NCBI GenBank assembly: GCA_019914945.1
Contig: CM034102.1
Coordinates: 13,505,501 to 13,569,500, forward strand
DNA: 64,000 nt
Source of the DNA: Typha latifolia
Taxonomy: Eukaryota; Streptophyta; Magnoliopsida; Poales; Typhaceae
Direction of reading: 5' to 3'
Shown: in pieces, positions 50,543 through 62,745 of the stretch
Position numbering within the stretch: position 1 is the first letter of the stretch
Layout of the letters: every line of letters begins with the position of its first letter
The notes under the pieces: model-generated
Seen by the model: the letters and a program-made list of their open reading frames with translations, nothing else
What the model was told of the DNA's origin: nothing
Database searches by the model: none
Position numbers and translations under genes: made by a program

Positions 50543-50682
50543 AATTTGGTGATCCATCACTTCCATGGAAAATTTACTACAAGAGGAGATGGATACCTTG
50601 TCCTCCTTTAAAACTCATCACCTTCTTCCTCTTCTCCTGGTCACTTTTTAGGCCTTTGCATCACCAGCAGTGAAGGCAAAGG

Positions 50683-53313
50683 ATGGAGATGGGCAAATTG
50701 GAATCCACCATGTTGGCTTTGATCCTTGCAATTGCTATGATGTTCTCTTGTGCAGGTTTGCAAGAGATTTATTTGCTTCACACTCTATTCAACTGCATGA
50801 TATTAAGATATAGGGTTTTATTTGGTGCTTATTTTTGATGTTTTGTTTGTGAATTCAGTGGCATATGATCCCCTAGACCCAAATGGAAATATTACCATAA
50901 AATGGGATGTAGTTTCATGGACACCTGATGGATATGTTGTAAGTAGTTTGTTCTCATTGTTTTGGTTTCTCAATTCTCATGCTTTATGATCAATCTCGGT
51001 TAACTTTTATATTCTAGAATAATAAAAAAGAATACGAGAAAATTGCTTTGGTAAGTGTTATACATGTAGAATTTTAAGGATCTTGAATTCTTTCTTTCAA
51101 ATTCTCTCTGTTGTCGTCGTAACGTAAAAACAAATAATCAACAATAAGATTAAGTATTAGAGAAAAACTTTTTCTGCAAATTTTCCTCAATGAAAATCTT
51201 TATTAGCGAACAATTTCAGCGAGGGATATTTTCAAGTAGAGTGTTCTTGAGACAATAAAAATAAAACACAGGAGTGGAATAATAAATAATTGAATACCAA
51301 TAAGGCAATAATAACAAAAAGAAAATATACTGTATAAGTTATAGATTTCTCAAAAAAAATAAATGTTAGAAGACACTAAATTGAACTAATTAATCAATCT
51401 CCTCTGCTCTCCTCTCTAAGGCTGTGGTGACAATGAACAATTTCCAAATGTACCGGCACATCATGAGCCCTGGGTGGACTTTAGGGTGGAGTTGGGCGAA
51501 GAAGGAGGTGATCTGGTCCATGGTAGGAGCTCAGACAACAGAGCAAGGAGACTGCTCCAAATTCAAAGGAAACGTACCTCACTGCTGCAAAAAGACCCCA
51601 ACTGTGGTAGATTTGCTACCAGGAGTCCCTTACAACCAGCAGATTGCAAACTGCTGCAAAGGAGGGGTGATTGCGTCCTACGGCCAGGACCCGGCCGCCG
51701 CCGTCTCGTCCTTCCAGGTCAGCGTCGGCCTCGCCGGCACGTCGAACAAGACGGTCAAATTACCCAAGAATTTTACTCTGTTAGGGCCCGGGCCGGGGTA
51801 CACTTGCGGGCCGGCGAAGATCGTGCCGTCGACGACCTACTTTACGCCGGACAGGCGCCGGAAAACGCAAGCGTTGAGTAAGTTTTTCCATTAGACTGAC
51901 TCTATCTCAACGTTACAATACGGTGATTACGGCCAATGTTTCTTTTGTCTTAACACATCTGATATGCTTGTTGTGCAGTGACATGGAACGTAACCTGCAC
52001 CTATTCACAGTTCCTGGCGTCCAAGAATCCAACCTGCTGTGTCTCATTCTCATCCTTCTACAACAGCACCATCACTCCTTGCCCCTCTTGCTCCTGTGGC
52101 TGCCATAACAAGAACTGCATCAAGTATATATACACAACTCTCTCATCTCTATACTTTAATAATACATATATATCTAAAGTAAATGCAAATGCATGCAGGA
52201 GTGACTCAAAGCTGCTGACATCCAGTGGCATAAACACACCGAGGAAGGACAATGCGCCATTGTTACAGTGCACCCATCACATGTGCCCCATCCGAGTGCA
52301 TTGGCATGTGAAGATCAACTACAAGGACTACTGGAGAGCTAAGATCGCCATTACCAACTTCAACTACCGCTTGAACTACACGCAGTGGACGTTGGTTGCT
52401 CAGCACCCAAATCTCAACAATGTCACTGAGGTCTTCAGCTTTGATTACAAACCCCTCGTCCCCTACCAGGCCATAAGTAAGCCTTCCTTCCTTCCTTTAC
52501 TGCTTAATTTGTTTATATCGCAAAACGTATTAATTCCTTTTGATTGAATGAATAGGAGGGTTGGTCAAATTATTTAATCTTATCCGGCCTATGATTAGAA
52601 ACTGTGCTATTGTTCGAGTCCAATCTACTACTTCTGATCACCCATCGGTCTTAAAAGTTCGATTCTTCAATGCTATCAATTGCTCTTCTTGAGTCATCCC
52701 GATCAATCCACTTGTCATGAACTAGGATGCTTGTTCCATTAAGTATAATCGAGCTTGCATATCCGAACCTAAACTGGTCTTCAATTTAACTCACATCTCT
52801 GTTACACTTGATAGGAGACAACAGAAACATGGATTGATACAAAATCTTAGAATTAAAGTCAACTTAAAACTTAAGCTATTAGGTGAAAGCCTAATTATCT
52901 ATGTAAATCCTTATACTTTTCCTCTCCTTTTAATGTGAGACTACATCTACACATACGATACTCAACACAATGTTCATAATGTACGAGATAAAAAAAAACT
53001 TTGGCACTTACAGCATACCCTAACAGATGACACCGGCATGTTCTCCGGCTTGAAATTCTACAACGACCTGCTCATGGAGGCTGGGCCTTACGGTAACGTG
53101 CAGTCGGAGATCCTCCTGCGGAAGGACAAGGACACCTTCACCTTCAAGCAAGGATGGGCATTCCCTCGCAAGGTCTACTTCAATGGCGATGAGTGCAAGC
53201 TACCACCGCCAGACTCATACCCTTACCTTCCAAACTCTGCTCCAGTCCTGAGGACTCTATCCATGCTAAGTTCACTCACAAGTGCAGTGTTCTTGCTACT
53301 CCTAATGGTGTAA
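50683..53313 (+). CDS. COBL4: COBRA-like protein, COBL4/BC1 clade, complete, 6 exons
   Basis: A GPI-anchored extracellular protein needed for cellulose deposition and crystallinity; the COBL4 (IRX6)/BRITTLE CULM1 clade acts in secondary walls. Exons: 50683-50755, 50859-50938, 51421-51877, 51979-52123, 52199-52476, 53027-53313. All junctions are GT/AG and phases agree, giving 1,320 bp and 439 residues, a normal family length. There is a signal peptide (about 1-24, MLALILAIAMMFSCA). The start YDPLDPNGNITIKWD belongs to the mature N-terminal cellulose-binding-like domain. The COBRA block includes KKEVIWSMVGAQTTEQGDCS, and the CCVS motif lies at 223-226. PRKVYFNGDEC and PPPDSYPYLPNSA precede a hydrophobic tail (about 418-439) typical of a GPI signal. 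An in-frame TGA at 50671 fixes the start. YDPLDP and GAQTTEQGDCS favour COBL4 over COBRA itself. Confidence 0.95.
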
Positions 53314-53403
53314 GAATTAAAGAAAGAGAGAGAAAGAGATTTGTATGCAAGTTTTCATGATTAAATTTTGGATGTTGTAGATAGAATTCATATTTGTTGA
53401 ACT

Positions 53404-53407
<4 letters not shown>

Positions 53408-53438
<31 letters not shown>
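53408..53438. repeat. (TA)n microsatellite in the COBL4 3' flank
   Basis: About 30 bp of TA, 95 bp after the COBL4 stop codon. Confidence 0.9.
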
Positions 53439-53614
53439 CAAAGAGAAGTTTGGGCATTGGTTAATTTCCTTGAGCAAGTGTCTTACATATGATTGTGTTT
53501 GTGAGAGCTTGTGCAATTCTACTGAGAATATGTAGCAAGAGAATTAGATGTAGTTTGATAGGCAACTAAAGAATGGAGTTGTGCCTATGAGATGATCAGA
53601 AGGAAAGAAAAATT

Positions 53615-53818
53615 GGATAAATTACAATTTATCCTCTTATCTTTTAGTCTTATTTTAACTTAATAAGTAGTCATCTAGTAACTTACTAATATTAATGCCA
53701 ATAAACTAATTTTTAATGAAAAATCTAATAATTATAAATGCTCAAGCTTGATACACAGGGGAAAACATTGCATCAAGCCAAACAAACTATAGGGGGTTAA
53801 ATTGTAATTTGCCTAATT
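53615..53818. mobile_element. Small MITE between COBL4 and the kelch gene
   Basis: The left end (ATAAATTACAATTTATCCTC) and inverted right end (GGCAAATTACAATTTAACCC) form terminal inverted repeats around an AT-rich 200-bp core with no ORF. Confidence 0.6.
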
Positions 53819-53848
53819 TTTTTTTACTTAGAAATAATAAAATATCAT

Positions 53849-54211
53849 TTGGAAGATGGATATGAAAGAATAGTAATTAAACCACCCCTAGGATGCATTC
53901 ACTTGGACAAAGTCATTCAAGAAATAAGCATAAACCTGCCTCTTACTATCAATACTAAAATAGAAGGTATAACTGGATCTGTTTCCATTCTAATCAATAG
54001 TGAATCTAACTTAAAATACTCTGAGAGAGAAAAACAATTGGCCCATTTTAAATTGAGAATGAATGTAAATCCCACCGTTAGATTTAGAATTTCCAAAATT
54101 GAGGGTGTTTTCAGCAAAAAAAAACAAGAACTTTTCTATTTACCCCCCTCCCTCTTAAATTATTTTGTTTCCTTCCATGTAGGCAGACTACAGAAAGTGG
54201 AGACTGGTTAA
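53849..54211 (+). CDS. Unrecognised ORF, 120 aa (doubtful gene)
   Basis: An uninterrupted frame from ATG to TAA starting about 30 bp after the small MITE. It encodes a mixed hydrophilic and aliphatic protein (PLGCIHLDKVIQEISINLPL, then SEREKQLAHFKLRMNVNPTV). Composition is not low-complexity, and the frame is long for such AT-rich DNA. I recognise no domain, and no promoter or splice context supports it. It could be a fragment of a mobile element or a lineage-specific gene. Confidence 0.25.
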   Translation: MEDGYERIVIKPPLGCIHLDKVIQEISINLPLTINTKIEGITGSVSILINSESNLKYSEREKQLAHFKLRMNVNPTVRFRISKIEGVFSKKKQELFYLPPSLLNYFVSFHVGRLQKVETG

Positions 54212-54622
54212 AAAAGGTATGGAATGTTCCTGCTCCCCATTTATTTCCACTTTACCAAATTCCTTCAAAGGAGCTGGTAGACTCCAAGTTAGATTGCAGG
54301 AATTCAAAACAACTCTCAGTATAAGAAGCAATTGAAGGCTGCCAAGTAAAAGTTTGAGCGTTATTCCTACATCAACGTGGCAGACGATCGGCGGCCCTCC
54401 TCCGAAGTCCGAACCCTAAATATTTTATTTCATATATTAACATATAATTAAGTCCTAATATAACCTTAAAGAAATCCCAAAGCCTCCATTTTTATATTCT
54501 CACTCTCTCCGTTCAAGAAAGGTACCTCTCTCTGTCTCTGTCTCTCTCTACCACTCTTCACTTTCACTCTCTTCTCCACTCCCTCTCGGAGGCTAACCAT
54601 TTGTGTTCAAGCTCTTGAGGAG

Positions 54623-57600
54623 ATGTGGTGGGAGGCGGTGCGTCCAACCGGCCGGGCCGGCGAGGTCTTGGGGCCGGGGGTGAGGTGGGGCCACACATGC
54701 AACACCATCGAAAGGGGGAAGTGCCTCTACGTCTTCGGCGGTTACGGCGCCGACAAATGCCAGACCAACGATGTCCATGTCTTCGACACTGGTGAGTGGC
54801 TCCGGATTCCACCCTATCAGGGAGTCCTCTTGTTTGTGTGGTTTCCGCTCCAGGTGCCCTTTTCTTTTTGACTCAAGGGAGGTTTTTTATGGAGTTTTCT
54901 GGTTAGAGAGGTTTCTTGGGTGGGTATTTTGGTGCATGAGTTGTAGTTCGTTTAATTTTGTTCATCCTTGGATCGTTCATATCGTTGGGAAAGATGGGTA
55001 TGCGGAATTTTTCTTCTTTTCTTTTCCCTCTCTTTGGGTTTGATTTATTTTGAATCCAGAAGGAAACACATTGGCTTAACATCTTTGCATGCATAAAGAA
55101 CAACTTCATGTTAATTGAATTATTGCTTGTTAATTGACAAATTTGCTATTTTTTTTTCAGTCTGCTTCAATTTAGACTTGAATTAAATTTTATGCCTTTT
55201 CTTAGCATTTCCTAGGTACTTGTTGATATTTGTTTGGCGTTAGGATAGATAGACTTGCTGTCCTGTATTCCCTGTATACAGAGAGGAGAAGCGATAGATG
55301 ATCCTTGAAGCACATGGTTGTTTATCAGTGTACTTCTTTGTTTATCTTCTTATTTTCCAGAGTTGTAGAGGTGTTTGCAGCATTTTAACCAGGAAAACAG
55401 TTATAATCTCTTCTCCAGATCTGAGAAAATAACTATGGATAAAATAGTAAATTTTGATAATATCATCCTTACCGGTGATAGAATAAGAATATCGACAAGT
55501 ATTTTGTCAGAATTTGGTATCAGTTGCATTATATAGTTTCCAATACCAGAAGTTACTTTATCCTTTTATTATGTGAACTTAAACCTTCATATCAATGCTA
55601 AAACATAAGATCAATTAGAACTGCTGTGGCTATAGTTAATTTACATATGGATCTCTTTTGATGACTCAAAGAAAAATATTTTCATGCACATACGGTGTTG
55701 GACACTTTCAGGTTTAGGCTGGTAGCAAGATTCTATGTATCTGCATCGGTGGTCGGAGAAAATGATACATACCGACAATATCAGCTGGTTTTAGACTATT
55801 TTATAATTTCTTAAATTCTGAAAAAAAGATAGAAAACATAAGAGACTCTTAGAAGTTGAGGAAAATGAAGATGAGAAAATTTAAATTATTTGTATAAGAT
55901 AATAACAACCGTATACAAAGAGCAAAAATACTAATGGAAATATCGAATTTCGAATGCTTTCAGTAAATACATATGTTCATCGCCATCATCACCTCTACAA
56001 CAAAGGTGGTAGGAAGCCTTTGTAGATGAGGCTAACAACCACTTTTGCAACAGAAATGAGCATAGGGGTGTTAAGAAAAGGGATAGAGTGAAGGACGAAA
56101 CATAATAGCAACAAAAAGGAAAGCAGAGAAAAATAAGAAGTAAAATGTGGCATTTAAGACATCAATAGATTAATAATTGATGTCTCAAGTTATATTCAGG
56201 TTAGATGCAAATTTTGATACATATAGTCCACATAAAAGAAAAAAAAATCAAAATTTTGCCTACATGACTAATACATCCAATGTTGGGTTGATACAGTCAA
56301 TACAGAGTCAAAACCAAGGAAAATTAGTTTTAGTCCCGATTTCTGATTAGTAAGGGCTGATACCAATATGTATTGGTATCGACTGATACTTTGAACCATG
56401 GTTAGTAGGTGGCGATAAACTCTTTCCTTCTTTAGTTTTGATATTTTAATCTTTTACTAAATGCACGTAATAATACTAAAGTAGTCTCCTATATATATAT
56501 ATATATATATATATACTTTTATGCTGGTCTTTTATTACCCATTTATGTTAGTACATGCGTGTCTAACTTTACATCTTGTTCATATTTGTCTAACTTTGAA
56601 ATCCAAATATGACAACCCGCCAATCATACTAACACATTGACATGGAAATGCCATAATAATATATGCTATGCATTTTGCAGGCACACAACAATATAATGAT
56701 AAATAACCGTATAGATGGCAAGTTGGCATTATACACCAAGTAAGAATACTATGCAAAGAGAGTTTGATAGTGTGGACTTTTGACATGTTCCCTCGAGACC
56801 GCAATGTGCATCAATAGGCGTTAAGTAAAAATTGGATATACGAAACACTTTGCCCAAATTGCACGAAGTTAAGTGGAGGAAGTGCATAACATGTACTCTG
56901 TTTATCCTTCAGCCCCTATATAAACTGAGGCTTTTGTGGTTCTTGCTTGCATGTACAAGAAGTGAATGAACACAGAAATGTCTATTGCTTACTTGTAGGT
57001 TGTTCCACTTTGATACTTTGGTTCTTTTGAAGATCTATTGAGAAATTTTTGATTGAGAAAAGAACTTCCTCAGACCAAAATTATTAGTTCCCTGTTCACT
57101 TTAACCTTTTCTTTATTCTGGAATACAACCCCTTATTTCAGAATAATAATTAAACATCACAACCACCATATTCTAAAATGTAAATACTATTCATCAAAAT
57201 TACATATTACACCACACACTAACCTAATTATCAATTTATCATTGATATTCTATCCCATCATTATACTTTAAATCAAATCAAAAGGAATTTATCGTAATTT
57301 GATAAAAAAATAAAATATATTCTTTTTTATCTTTTTTTTCATTTTATATCACATTAAAAGTAATTATAACGCTCTTATTCTATAATACAAGTGAATAGAG
57401 GAATAGTTATTCCTAGAATAAATATCTTATTTAGGTAATAAAATAGGAATTGTTATTCTTATTTCAACCCTGCTCTACATGTGAATGAGGGTTTAGTGAA
57501 TGAAATTTCATGAGTTAGCAAAAATGGTAAATAGAACTGATGTTGGATCTTGTGCCTTAAAGACATAATTTATGACAACAATGATTCACCTAAGCAACCT

Positions 57601-60340
57601 TTTACATGGAAGTTATCACAAAATAATTCTTATTATAATGCGAAACATTATTAAATCTAAGATGCTGAAAGAGGAAAATATTTCTGTTACCATAATCATT
57701 AACCGCAGAATACCCTCATCTTAACAGTGTGTGACTGTTTGCGGTTACATGATGTTGCACTTCTCCTTGAAGTTAAGCTTGATATCTTAATTCTTTGCTC
57801 CTATATTGTTAAACCTCTCCTATTGCTCTTTCTGAAAATGCATTGAATAATTATAAATTCTCTCTCTTTGCTTTCACCAGTTTTTTGCGCAATCTTAAAA
57901 TGGTTATGTGCACCTTGCATACTTGGTGCTAGTAAATCATTACAAGAAGCATGATTAAATCGTGTGTATCTTGTAAGGTTTCGGAACTTGTATCGGGATC
58001 GAGATCGGTCTTTAGAAAAAATGATACGTATCGGCTGTTAGAAAAAAACGATACATATTGGCTGTATCGGTCATATCAACTGCTCGTATCGGATCAGATT
58101 ATTTTTAATTATGTAAAATTATAAATATTATTTAAAATACAGAAATTTTTAGAAATTTTTTATAAAAAATAACAGAAAAATAAAAATAAAAATTAGTCAC
58201 ATATGAACTTTAAAAATTAAAGAAAAGAGTCACTTAAGACTATAATAAATTTTGGCTTGAATTAGACAAATTTTTATACTTATAAATTATTATTGCAAAA
58301 CAACATGAAGAGAGAGGTCTCTTCTCTGTTGTTCTATAGCAGTAAGAAAAGAGGAGTTAAAAAGTGGGTGAGAAAAAAGGAAAAAAATTAAAAAAAAAAC
58401 TCATCCGAGTTTACTAAAGTGTGGACTAGCCAAAGGGGCTTACCGGAATGGCTACCAAATGAACTCGGTGAAGTGTAAGAGTAAGAGGAGTGTGTGTGAG
58501 AGATGGAGAGTAAAAACTAAAAATTTAAAAAGAAAGCAATTAATGACATCAATTGTTAATGTCTCATAGGTTAGATACATTTTAGATTCGACTTGAATCT
58601 TAAAAACATTTCAACCGATATTATTGTTTTCAGCCAATACGGCCGAAATTGGCCAATACCAGCTGAAATCAGTCAGATCCGGATCGGCTGATTTTGGGAT
58701 CCATAGTATCTTACAGTAGCCCATTCAATAAAAGGAAAACCTTTACGGAAGTATGTATAGTGTATCAATCCTGTATCTTAAGTGTCCATATATAGGCTAT
58801 TTCTGGGAGTTATTTATGCATTAAGATCAATTAAACTTACATTTTGGATAATTAGTTTTTGTTTATCTATGATATATATCTATTTTGTCTAGTGAAGGCC
58901 TTTGAAGGAATTTAATGTTTGTGTAATTAAGGTCGGTACAGTCACTATTATCCTTGGATAATTTTATAAATTTATCTTTGCCAATAAAGCAAATTGTTTA
59001 GGGACCTTGTAGGCATCATTCAACCATGCAGGCAATAATGATAAATCAAGCTCAAAAGTACACATGGATATTTTGTTTAATTGCAAACTATATACGATTA
59101 TTAATTTGGGAGTCTGAAAAAAGACACTTCTTCAGAATGGTTGCCAGATTTTTCTATTATGAAGTAATATCTGAAGATCTATCAGATGCCACTGAAAAGG
59201 CTGAATGTACTAGATGCATCATCTGCATACCTGAGCTACAAATAATGAGACAGGCAGATGATCTCGGATTAATAGTTATAAATAATTATTTCTTCTATCT
59301 GAGAGCTGTTATAAACTTATAATAAATTTCAAGAAGTCAAGTACAAATATGTCATGGATTTACTTAGTTAGAAATCTTCTGCATGAAGGTAAGTGTAGCT
59401 ACACAGCAATTGGCAGGTTACCAACTAGGACCAGTTGAGAATTTGCAAGAACCAAAGCTGCATTTCCGAGTGACTGATAATTTATCAGGAGATCGGGACT
59501 ATTAGGAATAATAGAGTAGATTCGCATAATGCCCTACTAGGCAAGTTCTTAGGACAGCTCACCCAGATCAAACCTTAAAGCTGAACTGGCTTGGTTGTTG
59601 CCAATGAGACATCTGATCAGTTCTTGCCTTGACATGGTTGAGGGGTTCTATGCATTTACACTCTTTATTTAAGAGGATGTAGTTTCAATTTGTGTAAGAC
59701 ATTGGCTATAAAATTACTGCTGTAAGGAAAATTCTGTTCCCCCTTAAAGTTTTTGCTTTAAGAATATCAACAATCAGAAGATTATAATTAGGTCAATCTC
59801 TTTGAATTTGAAGTATTACAGAATCTTCTACTTATGCTATTGGAATCATAGTCCTGTTCATTTCACCTTATTGAACTTAAAAACATGACAATGATAGATC
59901 ATTTTATTGGACATGCCATATTTTATCCATGCTTCCTGCTTTCCTGTTTTCACTTCCCTTTATATTGGATTTAGCGCTTAACATTCCCTGTGCAATAATT
60001 TGTCATTACTGTCTAGATGTAACATGCATGACTTTCTGTTTAGTATTAATTGTTCACGTCAAATTCAAAAGTTGACAAATTTAAGTTCAATTTTTTGATT
60101 TCTTGTTGCTTGAATACCTTGTAGTTTAACATTATATCTTAACAAATGGAATGAAATATTAGGTACAAAAGAAAAAATCTAGTTTGTAAGTACATATGTT
60201 TTAAATAAATCCACTACCTAAACTTTAACAAACTGTTTCAGAGCACAGATCCTTTGATCCTTGAAAATGATGTATCCTTGTGACCTATTTATGTACTTTG
60301 TTTTGCAGAACTTTGGTGTAGAGTATGACACTAGAAGGAA

Positions 60341-60387
<47 letters not shown>

Positions 60388-62689
60388 ACAAAGGATTATT
60401 GAGAACATATACCTAAAATTGATTGCATTACCTTGTTCATGCTTTACTTCTTGATTTTTCAGACGGATCCATTTTAAGATCTTTATAAATTGCATATTTT
60501 CTTCTTTACAAATCAGAAGACTTGACTTCTAACAAATTAGCTATTGAATTTATTTTTATTTTGAGCTTGATTTTTTTTTTTCTTTCACATAATTGAACAC
60601 ACTATTGGGGCATTTGTTTCCTTTGACAGTGCTGCTTATCTATTTTCTGCCTCAGGTTAGCTAAGTAAGTCACTAGTGCCAGCAGGCATATTTGATGGCT
60701 CTGTCAGTTATCATACGGAGTAGGCCAATTCGCTACCTTATATTTTGAGTTGGACTACAATCTATATGTTAAGACTTTTGCAAAAGTTTTAACTCAACTC
60801 TATTCTTCCCAATTACGTATAGCTTGAGATTCCTAAAACCTGACGTCAAGGTGAAAAGGTTGACTTTTGACAGTATCTCTCTCTTCACCTTGGGATTGGT
60901 TTTTCACAAACCTGAGGCAAAAAATGGGTTTATTTTCTTTTTCAAAATTTAAACATAACATCATTTTCCAACTCTATTTTTATTAAATTTTTTGAACGTT
61001 TCTTGTTCAAGCATACTTGTTGAATAAAATATTTTATTTTGATCGCTTCGAAGTCTCTTTTAGAATATTAACTGTTTGCCTCTTCTGTGTATTCTTGGTT
61101 TTGTATTTCAGAAACTCTTCTGGTCTCATTTTACTGAGGCATTGATTCTGAGCTTCTTTTGCTTTAGTGTTCCAATTGATGCTTTCATTAACTGAAAAAC
61201 CATAAGCCTGAGTATTAACAAAGCATTGCCTGCCAGTTACACAGACGTGGAGGAAGCCAATGACAAAGGGTGATCCACCTTGTCCAAGGGATAGCCACAG
61301 CTGCACAACTGTGGGGAGCAAGCTATTTGTATTTGGTGGAACAGATGGACAGAAGCCACTCAAAGATTTGCATATTCTAGACACCAGTGAGTAGAGATAC
61401 TTTTCTAGTTTTGTTTCCTATAACTTCTACCTAGAAATGAAGTTGCATTTCTTCCACTAAAAAGGAAAGTTCTCTTGCTAATATTTGAGTTACCTAGAAA
61501 TTTGAATATTTGTACCTTGTTGTCAAAATTAGGCCTCTTATTTCATTTCTGTCCTAGTGTTGTCAGAGGAATGATATGATAGCTACCCTCTCTCTATACC
61601 ACTAGGTTCTAATACTAACTATATCCACAGCAACCAATACATGGATACAACCTATCTTACATGGTAGGGGACCAAATGCACGGGAGGGCCATACTGCTGT
61701 ACTTGTAGACAGAAGAATTTTCATATTTGGTGGTTGTGGGGAATCTAGCGATACTCATCAAGAAGTATACTACAATGATCTTTTCATGCTGGACACAGGT
61801 AACTTTCCTCAATCTTTCCTGTTCTTACTCTATTTTGTATGAAAATATTGAAAAAAGAGATTTTTCAGATTATCTTTTCCTCTATTTAGAACTATAGAGA
61901 CCTTTTAATTTTTAATTTTAGTCAGTATATTACAGTTTATTAATATCACAATGAATCTAAATATATGCAAGTGATTTCTGTATTTCATCTTGTTTAACGA
62001 AGTTTCCAATTCAAGTCTATTAAGTTAGAAGACTTCCCTGTATAATTATTGATTGATGCTTTAGGTATTACGTGCTCAAAGGAAAATAGACCCTCATTTC
62101 ATTATTATCATCTAATTTTGTCCTATTGGCTTTGTCATACAATTCCTTATATATGTGCGCTGAGGATTGGTGTTGATTGCATAATAGACAACAGGGATCA
62201 TTCTTTGGTTTGTAATTTGATATAGTTCTTGATGGAATGTGTTCCTTGTCCTATTTTGTATGTAATTTGATTCACATTTTGTCTTTCCTATTGAATTTTA
62301 ATCATTGTGCAAACTGTTATAGTCTGGACCAAGTCCAAGTCTGAGTTAGCTTGGGCCAGCATGCCGATTGAGTCAGATGTGACAAGCATGTTTATTTGCA
62401 TTTCAGATTTAATAGTTGCTTATTGTATGAATTGGGTCAATGTGAGGTTCAATCTAAACCTATTTTTGATGGTTTTAGTTGGGTTCTTGCCAAGTTGACT
62501 AGTTGCTCTTCAAATTTAATAGTTGCTTATTGTATGAATTGGGTCAATGTGAGGTTCAATCTAAACCTATTTTTGACGGTTTTAATTTGGTTCTTGCCAA
62601 GTTGACTAGTTGCTCTAATTGGATTAGCCTCTATATAAGTGTGGAGCGCAATCAGAGTCTTGGGTATGATGTTGAGTATTGATCTAATT

Positions 62690-62745
<56 letters not shown>

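Larger units (their letters stand above)
54792..61236 (+). other. Kelch gene intron 1 (6.4 kb)
   Basis: AT-rich intron holding two TATCGG-rich elements, a MITE and TA microsatellites. An ORF at 59,026-59,322 (98 codons) matches nothing I recognise and I do not call it a gene. Confidence 0.75.

Noticed and set aside
51474..51881. Second-frame ORF over COBL4 exon 3
   Set aside because: Shadow of the COBRA frame in a GC-rich exon.
59026..59322. 98-codon ORF in kelch intron 1
   Set aside because: No recognisable motif, AT-rich intronic DNA, and on the same strand within a well-supported intron.
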